A DNA stretch of 64,000 nt, taken from NCBI GenBank assembly GCA_031550435.1, contig JAVBOO010000022.1, positions 48,053 through 112,052 of the forward strand, written 5' to 3'. This document shows, piece by piece, positions 34,783-43,316 of this stretch. The position numbers and the translations under genes are program-made. Source of the stretch: JAVBOO01 sp031550435 (GTDB taxonomy: Bacteria > Bacillota > Clostridia > Lachnospirales > WRAX01). The notes under the pieces are model-generated. The model was not told where the DNA came from. It saw only the letters and a list, made by a program, of their open reading frames with translations, and searched no databases. The number at the start of each line of letters is the position of its first letter. Position 1 is the first letter of the stretch.

Positions 34783-35868
34783 TTATTTTAAGATTATGTC
34801 CTCGTTGCGTTCAAACGGCGACGAGATATCAAGGTGGCCTCCCTTTATCTCGCCTTTTACGCCGTTAAACAAAAACTGAACCTGCTTTACACTGTTAAGG
34901 CTCGTAAGCGTGTTTACGACAGAATAGACAGCAAGACGCTCGTTTGTTGAGCCGACCTGGATTTTCGAAAGAAAATCGGGGTTAAGGTCCACAACGCACG
35001 TTCCGCCGTCAATACTTATCGTTCCGACCTTCGTGTCGGAAGGCACGGTCGCTGTCAACCCCTCGTTCAGAGGGCCTTTTATCAGTTCCTGCATTATATA
35101 CTGTTCAAGCATCGAATTTGAATTTACAACTATCGTTCTTTCCTCGGGAACGAGCCAATCACCCATTTCATCCGAAAAATACAGCGTAACTGTACGGTAC
35201 TCCGCTTTAGTGCTCGTGAGGTTCGAGTCGGTTAAAACGCTGTCTCCCGTGATTCCTCCGACATCTTGACCGTCCGTCTTTTTCAGCTCTTCCCCATCAA
35301 TATTAATTGTGACGGACTCGACAAAATCCAAGGACGTAAATGTTTTTACGAGTGCAGAACGGCAAAAAAGCTCGTCGCTGATACTCAACCCTCTATATTC
35401 CTCCGAAACGCTTATTGCAAGCGATTTCTCGCTCGGAGCATACGAGAGCTTCAAAATTTTAAGCTCCTTGGGTATGCTTACCGAAAGTGACGACGACTTC
35501 GGGCCGGCTATAAGCTCGGATGTAACGTTTTCAAGCACGGTTTTGCTATCGCCGGAAGCTATCATCCTTGTTTCGACTTCAAGCTTACTTGTTGTTTTGT
35601 TGACAAAATACAGCTCGCACTTTAACTTCCCTTCAACATTGGGATTAGAAACCCTGTCAAAGATGACCATTCCTATAACGATACAGGCCGCAACGGCGGC
35701 AACGGCAATGACAAAGCCGTATCCGCCCTTCTTTTTGGAACGTCTGCGCGGTGTCGCGGTTTTAGCTCTTTTTGCGGCGGGTTTATTCTTTACAGCGCCG
35801 GCGCTTCGCGCTGTTTTTTTAGTCTTCCTGCCTGAAGGCTTTTCGGATCCTCTTTTTATGTCAGCCAA
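34783..35868 (-). CDS. Membrane-anchored protein with two GerMN domains
   Basis: 361 residues. A very basic N-terminal region (residues 1-48, many Lys/Arg/Ala), one membrane helix (about 50-70: GYGFVIAVAAVAACIVIGMVIF), then two GerMN repeats outside the membrane (about 80-195 and 225-345; ITEL-type LIAGPKSSSLSVSIPKEL and LIKGPLNEGLTATVPSDT). GerMN domains occur in germination and sporulation lipoproteins and in LpqB-like partners of sensor kinases. TTG start; its SD (AAAGGAGATA) overlaps the end of the upstream kinase gene, suggesting coupling with that kinase. Confidence 0.88.
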   Translation of the reverse strand: MADIKRGSEKPSGRKTKKTARSAGAVKNKPAAKRAKTATPRRRSKKKGGYGFVIAVAAVAACIVIGMVIFDRVSNPNVEGKLKCELYFVNKTTSKLEVETRMIASGDSKTVLENVTSELIAGPKSSSLSVSIPKELKILKLSYAPSEKSLAISVSEEYRGLSISDELFCRSALVKTFTSLDFVESVTINIDGEELKKTDGQDVGGITGDSVLTDSNLTSTKAEYRTVTLYFSDEMGDWLVPEERTIVVNSNSMLEQYIMQELIKGPLNEGLTATVPSDTKVGTISIDGGTCVVDLNPDFLSKIQVGSTNERLAVYSVVNTLTSLNSVKQVQFLFNGVKGEIKGGHLDISSPFERNEDIILK

Positions 35869-35870
35869 TT

Positions 35871-37322
35871 TTATATCTCCTTTACAACCCGATGTATCGG
35901 TATTCTGACTATGAAGGACGAGCCTTCGCCCTCCTTACTCACAAGCCTTATGCTTCCGTTATGCAAAAGCACGGTCTTGTGAGTGATGGCGAGACCGAGC
36001 CCCGTTCCCCCTGTATCTCTGTCCCTTGTCTTATCCACTCTGTAAAATCTTGTGAATATCTTGCTCTGGTCTTCCTCCGCTATTCCGATCCCGTTGTCCT
36101 GTATTGTTATAAACAGGTTCTGGGCATCCGCGTCCACAATAACTTTGACGGTTCCGCCCGGGTTTGTGTATTTTATCGCGTTTTCCACAAGATTTGATAT
36201 CGCGAGACTGAGCTTCATCTCGTCGGCATCTATAACAACGCTTTTAACGTCTTGATACAGCAGCTCGATGTTTTTTTGCTCCGCGAGCGGATACAGGCGC
36301 TTCAATATTGCTTCGACGGTTTTGTTTATCTTGACCTGTTGTACGACGAGCGGGTTTTCGGAGCGGTCAAGTTTAACAAGAGCAAGAAGCTCGTTAATGA
36401 TCGCAGTCATCCTGTCTACCTCGGAGTTAATATCCTGCATGAATTCCCTGTACATATCAATCGGAGCATCGTTCATCAAAAGCAGGGTATCGCTTAATAC
36501 CTTCATGGAGCTGAGCGGAGTTTTCAGCTCGTGCGATACGTTTGATACAAATTCCTGCCTTGTCGTCTCGATTTGCTCAAGTTTTCCGGTCATGTCGTTA
36601 AACGCTTTTGAAAGCTCGACAAATTCCAAACTTCCCGTCGGAGCGATTCTTTCGTTTAAGTGTCCGTCCGTTATCTTTCTGACGGAACTCAAGATTTTTC
36701 CCAAAGGGTTAATTATCAGATTCGCAAACAAAAGTGAAAGTACAAAAATAACAAAAACCAGTACAGCGGCTATTAAAGCGAATTTTCCGCCGACCTCGAC
36801 CCAGAACAGGTTTATCGCTTCAACCGGCGCGACAAGCAGCACGGCGCCGATGACTTCTGAGTTTTCGGATAATACGGATACGGCGGCGTACATGTTTCTG
36901 TTCCCTTTTTGCATTCTCGCGACGTCTTTTTTATTAAGCGCGTCTATAATCTCGGGAATAACAAGGGTTTTGCCGATGTCTGTCCTGTTGGAATCGTTGA
37001 CCACTATACCTCTGGAATCAACAACCAAAATTCTAAAGCTTTCGGTCTCGCTCTTTCGTATTATCTCGTCGTCGAACAGCGGTCTGCGGCTTTCGTTGAC
37101 AAGATATTTTGCCTTGCTGATGCTCACTGACAGTATATTCGCATGATAGCTTAGGTCGTTCGCCATCTGGTTTGTATAGTAGTCCGCAATAGACAGAGAA
37201 ACCGTATATAAAAAAAAGCTGAGAGGGATAAGCGCGATAAAAAGGAGTGCCAAAAAAAGCCTGAATCGCATACTGCCCAGCCAGGTCAACACTGATTTGA
37301 GCTTACTTGAAATAGTAACCAA
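35871..37322 (-). CDS. Sensor histidine kinase
   Basis: Up to 483 residues. TM helix about 20-45, an extracellular sensor of about 130 residues, TM helix about 180-200, HAMP about 200-252, HisKA with phospho-acceptor H264 (FVSNVSHELKTPLSSMK), and HATPase with N-box NLVENAIKYTNPGG, QDNGIGI and GGTGLGLAI. It resembles PhoR/WalK/ResE kinases. The listed start is a TTG that overlaps the response-regulator stop region; its SD spacing is poor, so translation may begin a few codons later. Signal unknown. Confidence 0.9.
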   Translation of the reverse strand: MVTISSKLKSVLTWLGSMRFRLFLALLFIALIPLSFFLYTVSLSIADYYTNQMANDLSYHANILSVSISKAKYLVNESRRPLFDDEIIRKSETESFRILVVDSRGIVVNDSNRTDIGKTLVIPEIIDALNKKDVARMQKGNRNMYAAVSVLSENSEVIGAVLLVAPVEAINLFWVEVGGKFALIAAVLVFVIFVLSLLFANLIINPLGKILSSVRKITDGHLNERIAPTGSLEFVELSKAFNDMTGKLEQIETTRQEFVSNVSHELKTPLSSMKVLSDTLLLMNDAPIDMYREFMQDINSEVDRMTAIINELLALVKLDRSENPLVVQQVKINKTVEAILKRLYPLAEQKNIELLYQDVKSVVIDADEMKLSLAISNLVENAIKYTNPGGTVKVIVDADAQNLFITIQDNGIGIAEEDQSKIFTRFYRVDKTRDRDTGGTGLGLAITHKTVLLHNGSIRLVSKEGEGSSFIVRIPIHRVVKEI

Positions 37323-37992
37323 CTCCCCATTTCGTGTGGATATACTTGGGGTCTCCGGGCTGTTCCTCTATTTTTTCGCGCAGCCTTCTGATATGAACAT
37401 CAACCGTTCTCGCATCCCCCGGGAAGTCATAACCCCAGATAATATTGAGAAGGTTTTCCCTGGAATACACCTTGCCCGGATTATCCATCAAGTGCTCGAG
37501 AAGCACAAACTCTTTTGCGGTAAGATTGATTTCGTTTCCGTTCACCGTGACCCTGCGCGAAGACGGCTCCAAGACCAGATCCCTGACGGTTTTGATATCG
37601 GGGCTGACAGAATTCGGGTTCGAAACCCTCATACTTCTTCTGAGTATAGCCTTTATACGCGCCTTAAGCTCGAGTATGTTAAACGGCTTTGTGATGTAAT
37701 CGTCCGCCCCGTTGTCAAGCCCGAGTATCTTGTCCATATCGTCGCCTTTTGCCGTAACCATTATAACAGGCACGTCAGATTCCTCTCTGATAATCCGGCA
37801 AACCGCAAACCCGTCGAGCTTTGGCAGCATCACGTCCAAGACAATCAAATCGTAATAGCCTCTCCGGAACAACTTGACAGCTTCATCTCCGTCATACGCG
37901 ACATCGACAAGCATGTCATCCTGTTCCAAACTGTACTTTATCCCCTTTACTATCAACTTTTCGTCGTCAACAACAAGAATCTTATTCGGCAT
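37303..37992 (-). CDS. OmpR-family response regulator
   Basis: 229 residues from the ATG at 37992 (SD TTGGAGG 5 nt away). Receiver with acidic pair VVDDE, phospho-Asp in IVLDVMLPKLDG, Thr in MVTAKGDD and Lys in ITKPFN; linker; winged-helix DNA-binding domain (LTAKEFVLLEHLMDNPGKVYSR, RTVDVHIRRLREKIEE). Overlaps the kinase gene by 20 bp. With the kinase, GerMN and acetyltransferase genes it forms one operon, probably concerned with the cell envelope; that last point is inference. Confidence 0.93.
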   Translation of the reverse strand: MPNKILVVDDEKLIVKGIKYSLEQDDMLVDVAYDGDEAVKLFRRGYYDLIVLDVMLPKLDGFAVCRIIREESDVPVIMVTAKGDDMDKILGLDNGADDYITKPFNILELKARIKAILRRSMRVSNPNSVSPDIKTVRDLVLEPSSRRVTVNGNEINLTAKEFVLLEHLMDNPGKVYSRENLLNIIWGYDFPGDARTVDVHIRRLREKIEEQPGDPKYIHTKWGVGYYFK

Positions 37993-38045
37993 GTTATCCT
38001 CCAAGGTATCCGGCTAAAAAGCTTGGGTTTTCCTGATTTTGCACC

Positions 38046-38594
38046 TTATCTGACACAAATTTCTTCCTTAATTTTATCAAACGTTTTTTCTCCGATGTTA
38101 TAAACATTTTTGATTTCGTCTATATTCTTAAACGGTCCGTTTTTTTCTCTGTACTCAATAACCGCAGCAGCTGTTTTCTCGCCTATACCCGGCAAGAGCA
38201 TGAGCTCGTTTTTTCCGGCGCTGTTTATGTTGATTTTTGCGCCGTGGACTTCGGTTTGAGCACTTTCGCCCTTTTTTGGTATGTTGACGCTCTGCTCATC
38301 GCTGATAAGTTCCGCGAGGTTGAGTCCGTCGGTATCCGCGTCAAACGTCAGGCCGCCGGCTCTTTCTATAAGGTTTTCCAGCCTGTCTCCGGGTTCAAGC
38401 TCGTATACCCCGGGGTTAACAACCTGTCCGGTTATATACGCCTTGCCGGGAAGAGCAGACTGAGTGCCGGTCTGCTCGATGCTCTCAGCATAAGTAACTG
38501 CAAGGGAATTTTTTTGCCTGCCGAAAGCATACCATGTTATAAACATAATAGCACAACACAATACCACTGACAAATATAAAAAAATTTTCCTCAT
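38046..38594 (-). CDS. ComEA-like protein (SLBB plus helix-hairpin-helix)
   Basis: 182 residues from the ATG at 38594, giving the start MRKIFLYLSVVLCCAIMFITW, a membrane anchor. Then an SLBB domain (ITGQVVNPGVYELEPGDRLENLIERAGG) and two helix-hairpin-helix DNA-binding motifs at the C-terminus (ININSAGKNELMLLPGIGEKTAAAVIEYR). In competent Firmicutes ComEA binds incoming DNA outside the membrane and passes it to ComEC, encoded 3.8 kb further on the same strand. Confidence 0.9.
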   Translation of the reverse strand: MRKIFLYLSVVLCCAIMFITWYAFGRQKNSLAVTYAESIEQTGTQSALPGKAYITGQVVNPGVYELEPGDRLENLIERAGGLTFDADTDGLNLAELISDEQSVNIPKKGESAQTEVHGAKININSAGKNELMLLPGIGEKTAAAVIEYREKNGPFKNIDEIKNVYNIGEKTFDKIKEEICVR

Positions 38595-38661
38595 TAACAA
38601 ACACGCTCCGGCGTGGTACAATAGTCTGTAGACAGTTAAACAAGCAAAGTCCGAAAGCCAG

Positions 38662-38741
38662 CCAACGCTGATTAATTGACTTTGGACAGATGCTGCGGTT
38701 GTCCCTTGCGGGCGCAACCGTTCTATTAAATCGGCACTTAC
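38662..38741 (-). repeat. Repeat R3, compact copy
   Basis: 80 bp. On the minus strand it reads GTAAGTGCCGATTTAAT, then the hairpin CGGTTG-CGCCCGCAAGGGA-CAACCG, and ends ATTAATCAGCGTTGG. The ends are imperfect inverted repeats. It lies between divergent comEA-like and DacF-type genes. Confidence 0.6.
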
Positions 38742-38784
38742 TTAGTTTTACGGCAAATCTCGGATGCAAAGGGGAGACCGGCTG

Positions 38785-40215
38785 TTGTCAGCTAAAAAAC
38801 CTATAAGACTTATAATTACTTTTTCGATACTATTATACATTCTTTCACAAAATTCTACAATATTTGCGGAAAATTTGGCTCCGGGGCCGTCGCGGGTTAT
38901 CACAAGCGAAGCCGTGACCCCGCCGGAGGCCGTTGCCGCTCCCGCCGCGATTTTGATGGACGCGAAAACAGGGAATATATTTTTCGAAAGAAACGCGGAC
39001 GAGAAGATGTACCCAGCGAGCATGACAAAGGTTATGACGGCTCTTCTCGTTCTCGAACACCCCGGCATAGATTTCGGGGAGGTTTTAACAGTGCCGCAGG
39101 ACGCGCTGGACAGTCTCGAGTGGGATTCGTCAATCATGGGTTTAAAAGCCGGGGAAGTCGTAACGATAAACGAGCTGATGTACGGACTTCTCCTGCCTTC
39201 CGGCAATGATGCTGCCCTTGTTCTCGGAGAATACATTTCCGGTAATGTCAAAGATTTTGCGGCTTTAATGACGAAGAGGGCGGCCGAGCTTGGCGCGGTA
39301 AGTACGAATTTTGTAAATCCGCACGGGCTTCACGACGAGAACCACTATACAACCGCTCACGACATGGCTTTGATTATGAAAGAAGCAATAAAATACCCGA
39401 AATTTAAAGAAATAATCTCGGCAACAAATTTTATGCTCCCTCCATCCAACAAACGCGAGACAGAAACGGAAATCAAGAATACCAACAAGCTGATTATTTC
39501 CGGCGAATATTACAACCCCGATGTTTACGGAGGTAAGACGGGGTATACTGACGAGGCGAAGCATACGCTTGCCTGCTATGCCAAGCGCGGGGAGATCGAG
39601 CTTGTAGCTGTTGTCATGGGCGATGAGAAAAACATGACCTACACGGATTCTACGCTGCTTTTTGACTACTGTTTCGATAATTACGAGTACAGAAGAGTTA
39701 TAAACTCAAATTACGAGACAGATATAGAGCTTTATAGCGGAGAAACGAAAAACGGAGTCGCCGTACTGCGCCCCGCTGAAAACATAATGATACTTTTGCC
39801 TAAAGACGTAACGGACGACGAGCTGGTTACAATAGCCGATACATCGGGGTTTACCGGTGAAACAATAGCATACGGCGATAGAGCCGGAACAATTACCGTC
39901 AGCTATGATTCCAAAATAATCGCCCAAAGTGAGCTTGTTTCAGTGTCGGACGTATACAAAAAGCTCCCCGAAAAGGGCAAAAAAACGGATGAGCAAGAGG
40001 ATCCCGCGTTTGTCCCCGTGTTTTCGGAAAACTCTGAAGGCGAAAAAGACAAGCAGGGCTTCTTTGAAGCTTACGGGAAGCATGCGGTCACGTTCGGCGT
40101 AATTGCTTTTATAGTTGCCGCGTTTTTGTTTACGCGAGCACTGATAATATCCGAGCGAAGAAGGAGAGAGTTTCTGTCCAGAAAGCAAAGAAGACTGAAC
40201 CGGACTGTAAGGTAA
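38785..40215 (+). CDS. D-alanyl-D-alanine carboxypeptidase (DacF/PBP5-type)
   Basis: About 476 residues from a TTG at 38785 placed 8-9 nt after SD AAGGGGAG; an ATG at 38764 overlaps that SD. Penicillin-binding protein of the S11 family that trims the last D-Ala of peptidoglycan stem peptides. An N-terminal signal or anchor helix (PIRLIITFSILLYILS), SxxK motif PASMTKVMTALL, SGN motif LLPSGNDAALVLGEY, and KTG motif YGGKTGYTDEAKHTL are present. A C-terminal membrane helix (HAVTFGVIAFIVAAFLFT) and a basic tail follow. Divergent from the comEA-like gene. Confidence 0.93.
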   Translation: MSAKKPIRLIITFSILLYILSQNSTIFAENLAPGPSRVITSEAVTPPEAVAAPAAILMDAKTGNIFFERNADEKMYPASMTKVMTALLVLEHPGIDFGEVLTVPQDALDSLEWDSSIMGLKAGEVVTINELMYGLLLPSGNDAALVLGEYISGNVKDFAALMTKRAAELGAVSTNFVNPHGLHDENHYTTAHDMALIMKEAIKYPKFKEIISATNFMLPPSNKRETETEIKNTNKLIISGEYYNPDVYGGKTGYTDEAKHTLACYAKRGEIELVAVVMGDEKNMTYTDSTLLFDYCFDNYEYRRVINSNYETDIELYSGETKNGVAVLRPAENIMILLPKDVTDDELVTIADTSGFTGETIAYGDRAGTITVSYDSKIIAQSELVSVSDVYKKLPEKGKKTDEQEDPAFVPVFSENSEGEKDKQGFFEAYGKHAVTFGVIAFIVAAFLFTRALIISERRRREFLSRKQRRLNRTVR

Positions 40216-40250
40216 GGCAGCAAGACAATCGATTCGGCTCAGAAAACATA

Positions 40251-40284
40251 AGGACCTGCGAGGTTTTAAAACCCGGCAGGTCCT
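40251..40284. terminator. Bidirectional terminator between DacF-type gene and tpl
   Basis: The stem AGGACCTGC / GCAGGTCCT with a 16-nt loop is flanked by A/T-rich sequence on both sides (ACATA and TTATAAAT). It sits between two convergent genes. Confidence 0.65.
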
Positions 40285-40411
40285 TTATAAATATGTTTAT
40301 GATATGCTGCGGTAAACGAGCTCTTTTCTTGTGTACGGGAAAGTACGAACAACGGGGTGCGCGGGTTTACTGAGCCTTTATCACGCTTTGCATACTATAT
40401 TTCTTCGGATC

Positions 40412-41785
40412 TTATATTTCTTCGAATCTTGCGTTGAAGAATCTGAGCATTTTCGGCTCGTATGTGAACTTAAGCGGCTTAATGCTCTTGCGGTTTTTGT
40501 AAAGCTCGATAACCGCGTCGGCAACTATATCCATGTGCGAGTAGGTATATACTCTTCTGGGGATAGTAAGACGAACGAGTTCAAGCTTCGGAGAGTGGTT
40601 TTTGCCTGTTATTTTATCGCGTCCGGCGGAAACGATACCTCTTTCCATCGAACGAACGCCGGACTCAATGTAAAGGTGAGCGGCAAGCGCCTGAGCGGGG
40701 AAGTTCTCCTGAGGAATGTGATCAAGGAACAGTTTTGCGTCAAGGAATACAGCGTGACCGCCGATAGGTCTGACAACAGGTACACCCGCAGCTACAAGCT
40801 TGTCTCCGAGGTAAGCAACCTGCTCGACTCTGTGCTCGATATAAGCATAGTCAACAGACTCTGAGATACCGATTGCCATAGCTTCCATATCTCTTCCCGC
40901 AAGTCCGCCGTAAGAAGGCATACCTTCGAATACGACTACGAGCTCTTTTGCCTGCACAAACATATCGTCGTCGTTCATGCAAAGGAAGCCACCGATGTTA
41001 ACGAGGCAGTCTTTTTTGCCGGACATTGTACAGCCGTCTGCATAGCTCATCATCTCTTTGAGGATTTCTTTGATGGTCTTGTTCTCGAATCCTGCTTCGC
41101 GCTTTTTGATGAAGTAAGCGTTTTCGACGCATCTTGTCGCATCATAGAATACTTTGATGCCGTGTTTGTCTGCAAGAGCTCTGACATCCTTCATGTTCTG
41201 CATGGAAACCGGCTGTCCGCCTGCAAGGTTAACGGTAACCGCAAGGCAGATGTAAGGAATGTTTTGCGCGCCGACTTCGTCGATAAGGTTTTGAAGTTTT
41301 TTGAGGTCGATATTACCCTTGAAAGGTATTTCAATCTGGGAATCGTGAGCTTCGTCGATAACTACGTCTCTGAAAGTAGCTCCGTTAGCCTCTTGGTGGT
41401 ATCTGGTCGTTGTAAAGTACATGTTTCCCGGAACATAGCTGCCGGGCTTGATCATAAGTCTGGAAAGAAGGTTCTCCGCGCCTCTGCCCTGGTGTGTGGG
41501 GATTATATGTTTAAAACCGTAATACTCTCTTACGACAGCCTCGAGGTGAAGGAAATTTTTGCTTCCGGCATACGCTTCGTCGCCTATCATAAGGCCTGCC
41601 CATTGTTTGTCGCTCATGGCGTTCGTGCCCGAGTCTGTAAGCAGGTCGATATATACGTCTTCGCTCTTAAGAAGGAATGTGTTGTAGCCGGCTTCCTTCA
41701 TAGCTTTTGCTCTTTCGTCACGGGACATAGTTTTGACAGTCTCGACGGACTTGATTCTAAACGGTTCTGCAGGATATTTCTTCAT
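40412..41785 (-). CDS. tpl: Tyrosine phenol-lyase
   Basis: 457 residues from the ATG at 41785 (SD CGGAGGT). PLP enzyme that splits L-tyrosine to phenol, pyruvate and ammonia, feeding amino-acid fermentation. It is tyrosine phenol-lyase rather than tryptophanase: the start YPAEPFRIKSVETV, length, and residues matching the known Citrobacter enzyme (Y72, T125, K258 as PLP lysine in SGKKD, and R382 in SMERG that holds the phenol group; tryptophanase has a hydrophobic residue there). It has its own promoter at 41813-41841 in a palindromic control region. No tyrosine permease is adjacent. Confidence 0.95.
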   Translation of the reverse strand: MKKYPAEPFRIKSVETVKTMSRDERAKAMKEAGYNTFLLKSEDVYIDLLTDSGTNAMSDKQWAGLMIGDEAYAGSKNFLHLEAVVREYYGFKHIIPTHQGRGAENLLSRLMIKPGSYVPGNMYFTTTRYHQEANGATFRDVVIDEAHDSQIEIPFKGNIDLKKLQNLIDEVGAQNIPYICLAVTVNLAGGQPVSMQNMKDVRALADKHGIKVFYDATRCVENAYFIKKREAGFENKTIKEILKEMMSYADGCTMSGKKDCLVNIGGFLCMNDDDMFVQAKELVVVFEGMPSYGGLAGRDMEAMAIGISESVDYAYIEHRVEQVAYLGDKLVAAGVPVVRPIGGHAVFLDAKLFLDHIPQENFPAQALAAHLYIESGVRSMERGIVSAGRDKITGKNHSPKLELVRLTIPRRVYTYSHMDIVADAVIELYKNRKSIKPLKFTYEPKMLRFFNARFEEI

Positions 41786-41812
41786 TGTTATACCTCCGGT
41801 AATTTTTCTTTG

Positions 41813-41841
41813 AGTATACCGCATATGATTTAATAGTGCAA
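41813..41841 (-). promoter_or_regulatory. tpl promoter
   Basis: Minus-strand TTGCAC (41836-41841), 17-bp spacer, TATACT (41813-41818), about 28 bp before the tpl ATG, so the leader is short. The -35 box lies inside the left arm of an inverted repeat (41834-41844). Confidence 0.75.
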
Positions 41842-41933
41842 TATGTTTAAATAATTTTTTTAAGGAGTGAATTTTTCATAAAACAGCAACATAATTTACT
41901 GCTTTAAAGCGCTAAAGAAAAAATATTGCACTA
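41834..41933. promoter_or_regulatory. Perfect 11-bp inverted repeat spanning the divergent promoters
   Basis: TAGTGCAATAT at 41834-41844 and ATATTGCACTA at 41923-41933, with 78 bp between. Each arm supplies the TTGCAC -35 box of a promoter that points outward, one to tpl and one to the hydrolase gene. The spacer is A/T-rich. One regulator binding both arms, possibly with DNA looping, is a reasonable reading; the regulator is not identified. Confidence 0.6.
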
Positions 41934-41953
41934 AATTAGTGAAAAACTATAGA
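41926..41953 (+). promoter_or_regulatory. Promoter of the alpha/beta hydrolase gene
   Basis: TTGCAC (41926-41931), 16-bp spacer, TATAGA (41948-41953). It would give a leader of about 150 nt before the ATG at 42111. The rest of the 41954-42110 leader is A/T-rich with no gene. Confidence 0.55.
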
Positions 41954-42110
41954 GTTTTATGTGAAACATTTTGAGTAAACGACACGGGTTTTGTAAAAAA
42001 ATATTTGAAAATCACTATTACCGGTGATAAAGTGTAATCAGCCTTAGGGCGGCACGGAATGACGGCTTGTTTCGGAACCCGCGCCAAAATGATTATAAGG
42101 AGTTTTTCGG

Positions 42111-43049
42111 ATGAAAAAACTGTTTCGTATTTTCATAAATCTTGTGTCATGTCTCGGGTTTATTGCGGCCGCGAACGCCGTTGTTTTTAAGATCAAGGGA
42201 ACAAAGGTCAGAGGGCGCGGCTTCCGTTTTTACGAATACAAATACGGCAAAATCCGTTACACCGTGAAAGGAACGGGAAAACCCGTATTGCTTGTACACG
42301 GAACGGCTCTGGGAGATAGCATCGAAGAATGGAACGGAAACATTAACGGACTTTCGGAGCGCTTCAAGGTATACGCGATCGATCTGCTCGGTTACGGCGG
42401 TTCGGAGAAACCGCCTGTCTCGTACAGCTCCTATATGTATACCGGCCTGATAAACGATTTTATATCGAATGTGATAAAGAAAAAAGTTTGCGCAGTCGGA
42501 AGCTGCGGCTCTGCGGCGTTTTTGTGCGCCGCGGCAAAGCTTTGCCCGGAAAATTTTGAAAAGCTCTTGCTTATATCGCCCGAAAGGGTTAACCCCGTAA
42601 GCCGCATGCCCGTTTTTGTAAAAAATGCCGTCAGGACGCTCATCGAGTCTCCGGTAATCGGAACGGCAATTTACAATGTGTTATGCAGTAAGGCGCTCAT
42701 GGCGGCTTATTTGGAGAAGATACTCCGGGTTGACCGGTATACCGCAAAAAGGCTTGCGAAGCAAAAAGCCGCTGTAACGCATAACGCTGGGTCAAACGCG
42801 AGGTTTGCCGCGGCCGCGCTTTACTCGGGTATGCTCGATACAGATGTATCGCGGCATATCACCCATGCTGAACACCCGATATTAATCGTTTCCGGCGAAA
42901 ACGAGGGCGAAGAAGCCTCTCTCGAAAAGCTGTGTATTAACAGTCGTTCCGCAAGCTTAACTGTATGTCACGACTGCGAATCTTTGCCGCACGCCGAAAA
43001 TCCCGCGCAGTTTAACCGCGAGTGCATAGTTTTTTTTGAGCAAGAATGA
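42111..43049 (+). CDS. Alpha/beta hydrolase with Cys at the nucleophile position
   Basis: 312 residues. An N-terminal hydrophobic segment (about 5-27) suggests membrane attachment or export. Alpha/beta-hydrolase fold with the oxyanion region LLVHGTALGDS, IDLLGYGGSEKP and catalytic His in SLPHAENP (H294). The nucleophile elbow, normally G-x-S-x-G, reads GSCGS (G130-C132-S134), so the nucleophile would be Cys132; the acid region GENEGEE has Glu where Asp is usual. It could be a thiol hydrolase or an inactive homologue. ATG with SD AAGGAG. Divergent from tpl, sharing its palindromic control region. Substrate unknown. Confidence 0.85.
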   Translation: MKKLFRIFINLVSCLGFIAAANAVVFKIKGTKVRGRGFRFYEYKYGKIRYTVKGTGKPVLLVHGTALGDSIEEWNGNINGLSERFKVYAIDLLGYGGSEKPPVSYSSYMYTGLINDFISNVIKKKVCAVGSCGSAAFLCAAAKLCPENFEKLLLISPERVNPVSRMPVFVKNAVRTLIESPVIGTAIYNVLCSKALMAAYLEKILRVDRYTAKRLAKQKAAVTHNAGSNARFAAAALYSGMLDTDVSRHITHAEHPILIVSGENEGEEASLEKLCINSRSASLTVCHDCESLPHAENPAQFNRECIVFFEQE

Positions 43050-43184
43050 GCAGTACAACCTTATATTAAATATAAATTGCACAAAGTAGCTGTATCAGTG
43101 TTACATTTTCGTTTCAATAAAACAATTAGCCCTTTAACACTTGAAAATACGTAATCTTTATAAATATACCAAAAAAGTAAATCA

Positions 43185-43212
43185 TTGACATTCTATTGTC
43201 TTTTGGTATAAT
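43185..43212 (+). promoter_or_regulatory. Strong promoter of the sortase-anchored protein gene
   Basis: Consensus TTGACA (43185-43190), 16-bp spacer and consensus TATAAT (43207-43212), about 105 bp before the ATG. The best sigma-A match seen in the window. Confidence 0.8.
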
Positions 43213-43316
43213 CGGATTGAATGGGCGCGATGAAAAACTGAATAGAGAAACCGAATAAACTGTCATCGTTGTCTATAAAACTTGATTTGAACACAAGTTA
43301 TTTAAGGAGGGAAATT

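Noticed and set aside
36268..37146. 292-residue plus-strand frame opposite the histidine kinase
   Set aside because: Shadow of a gene with full HisKA and HATPase motifs.
37297..38103. 268-residue plus-strand frame opposite the response regulator
   Set aside because: Antisense shadow; no recognisable product or SD.
40412..41785. Tryptophanase
   Set aside because: R382, T125, the N-terminus and C-terminus fit tyrosine phenol-lyase better.
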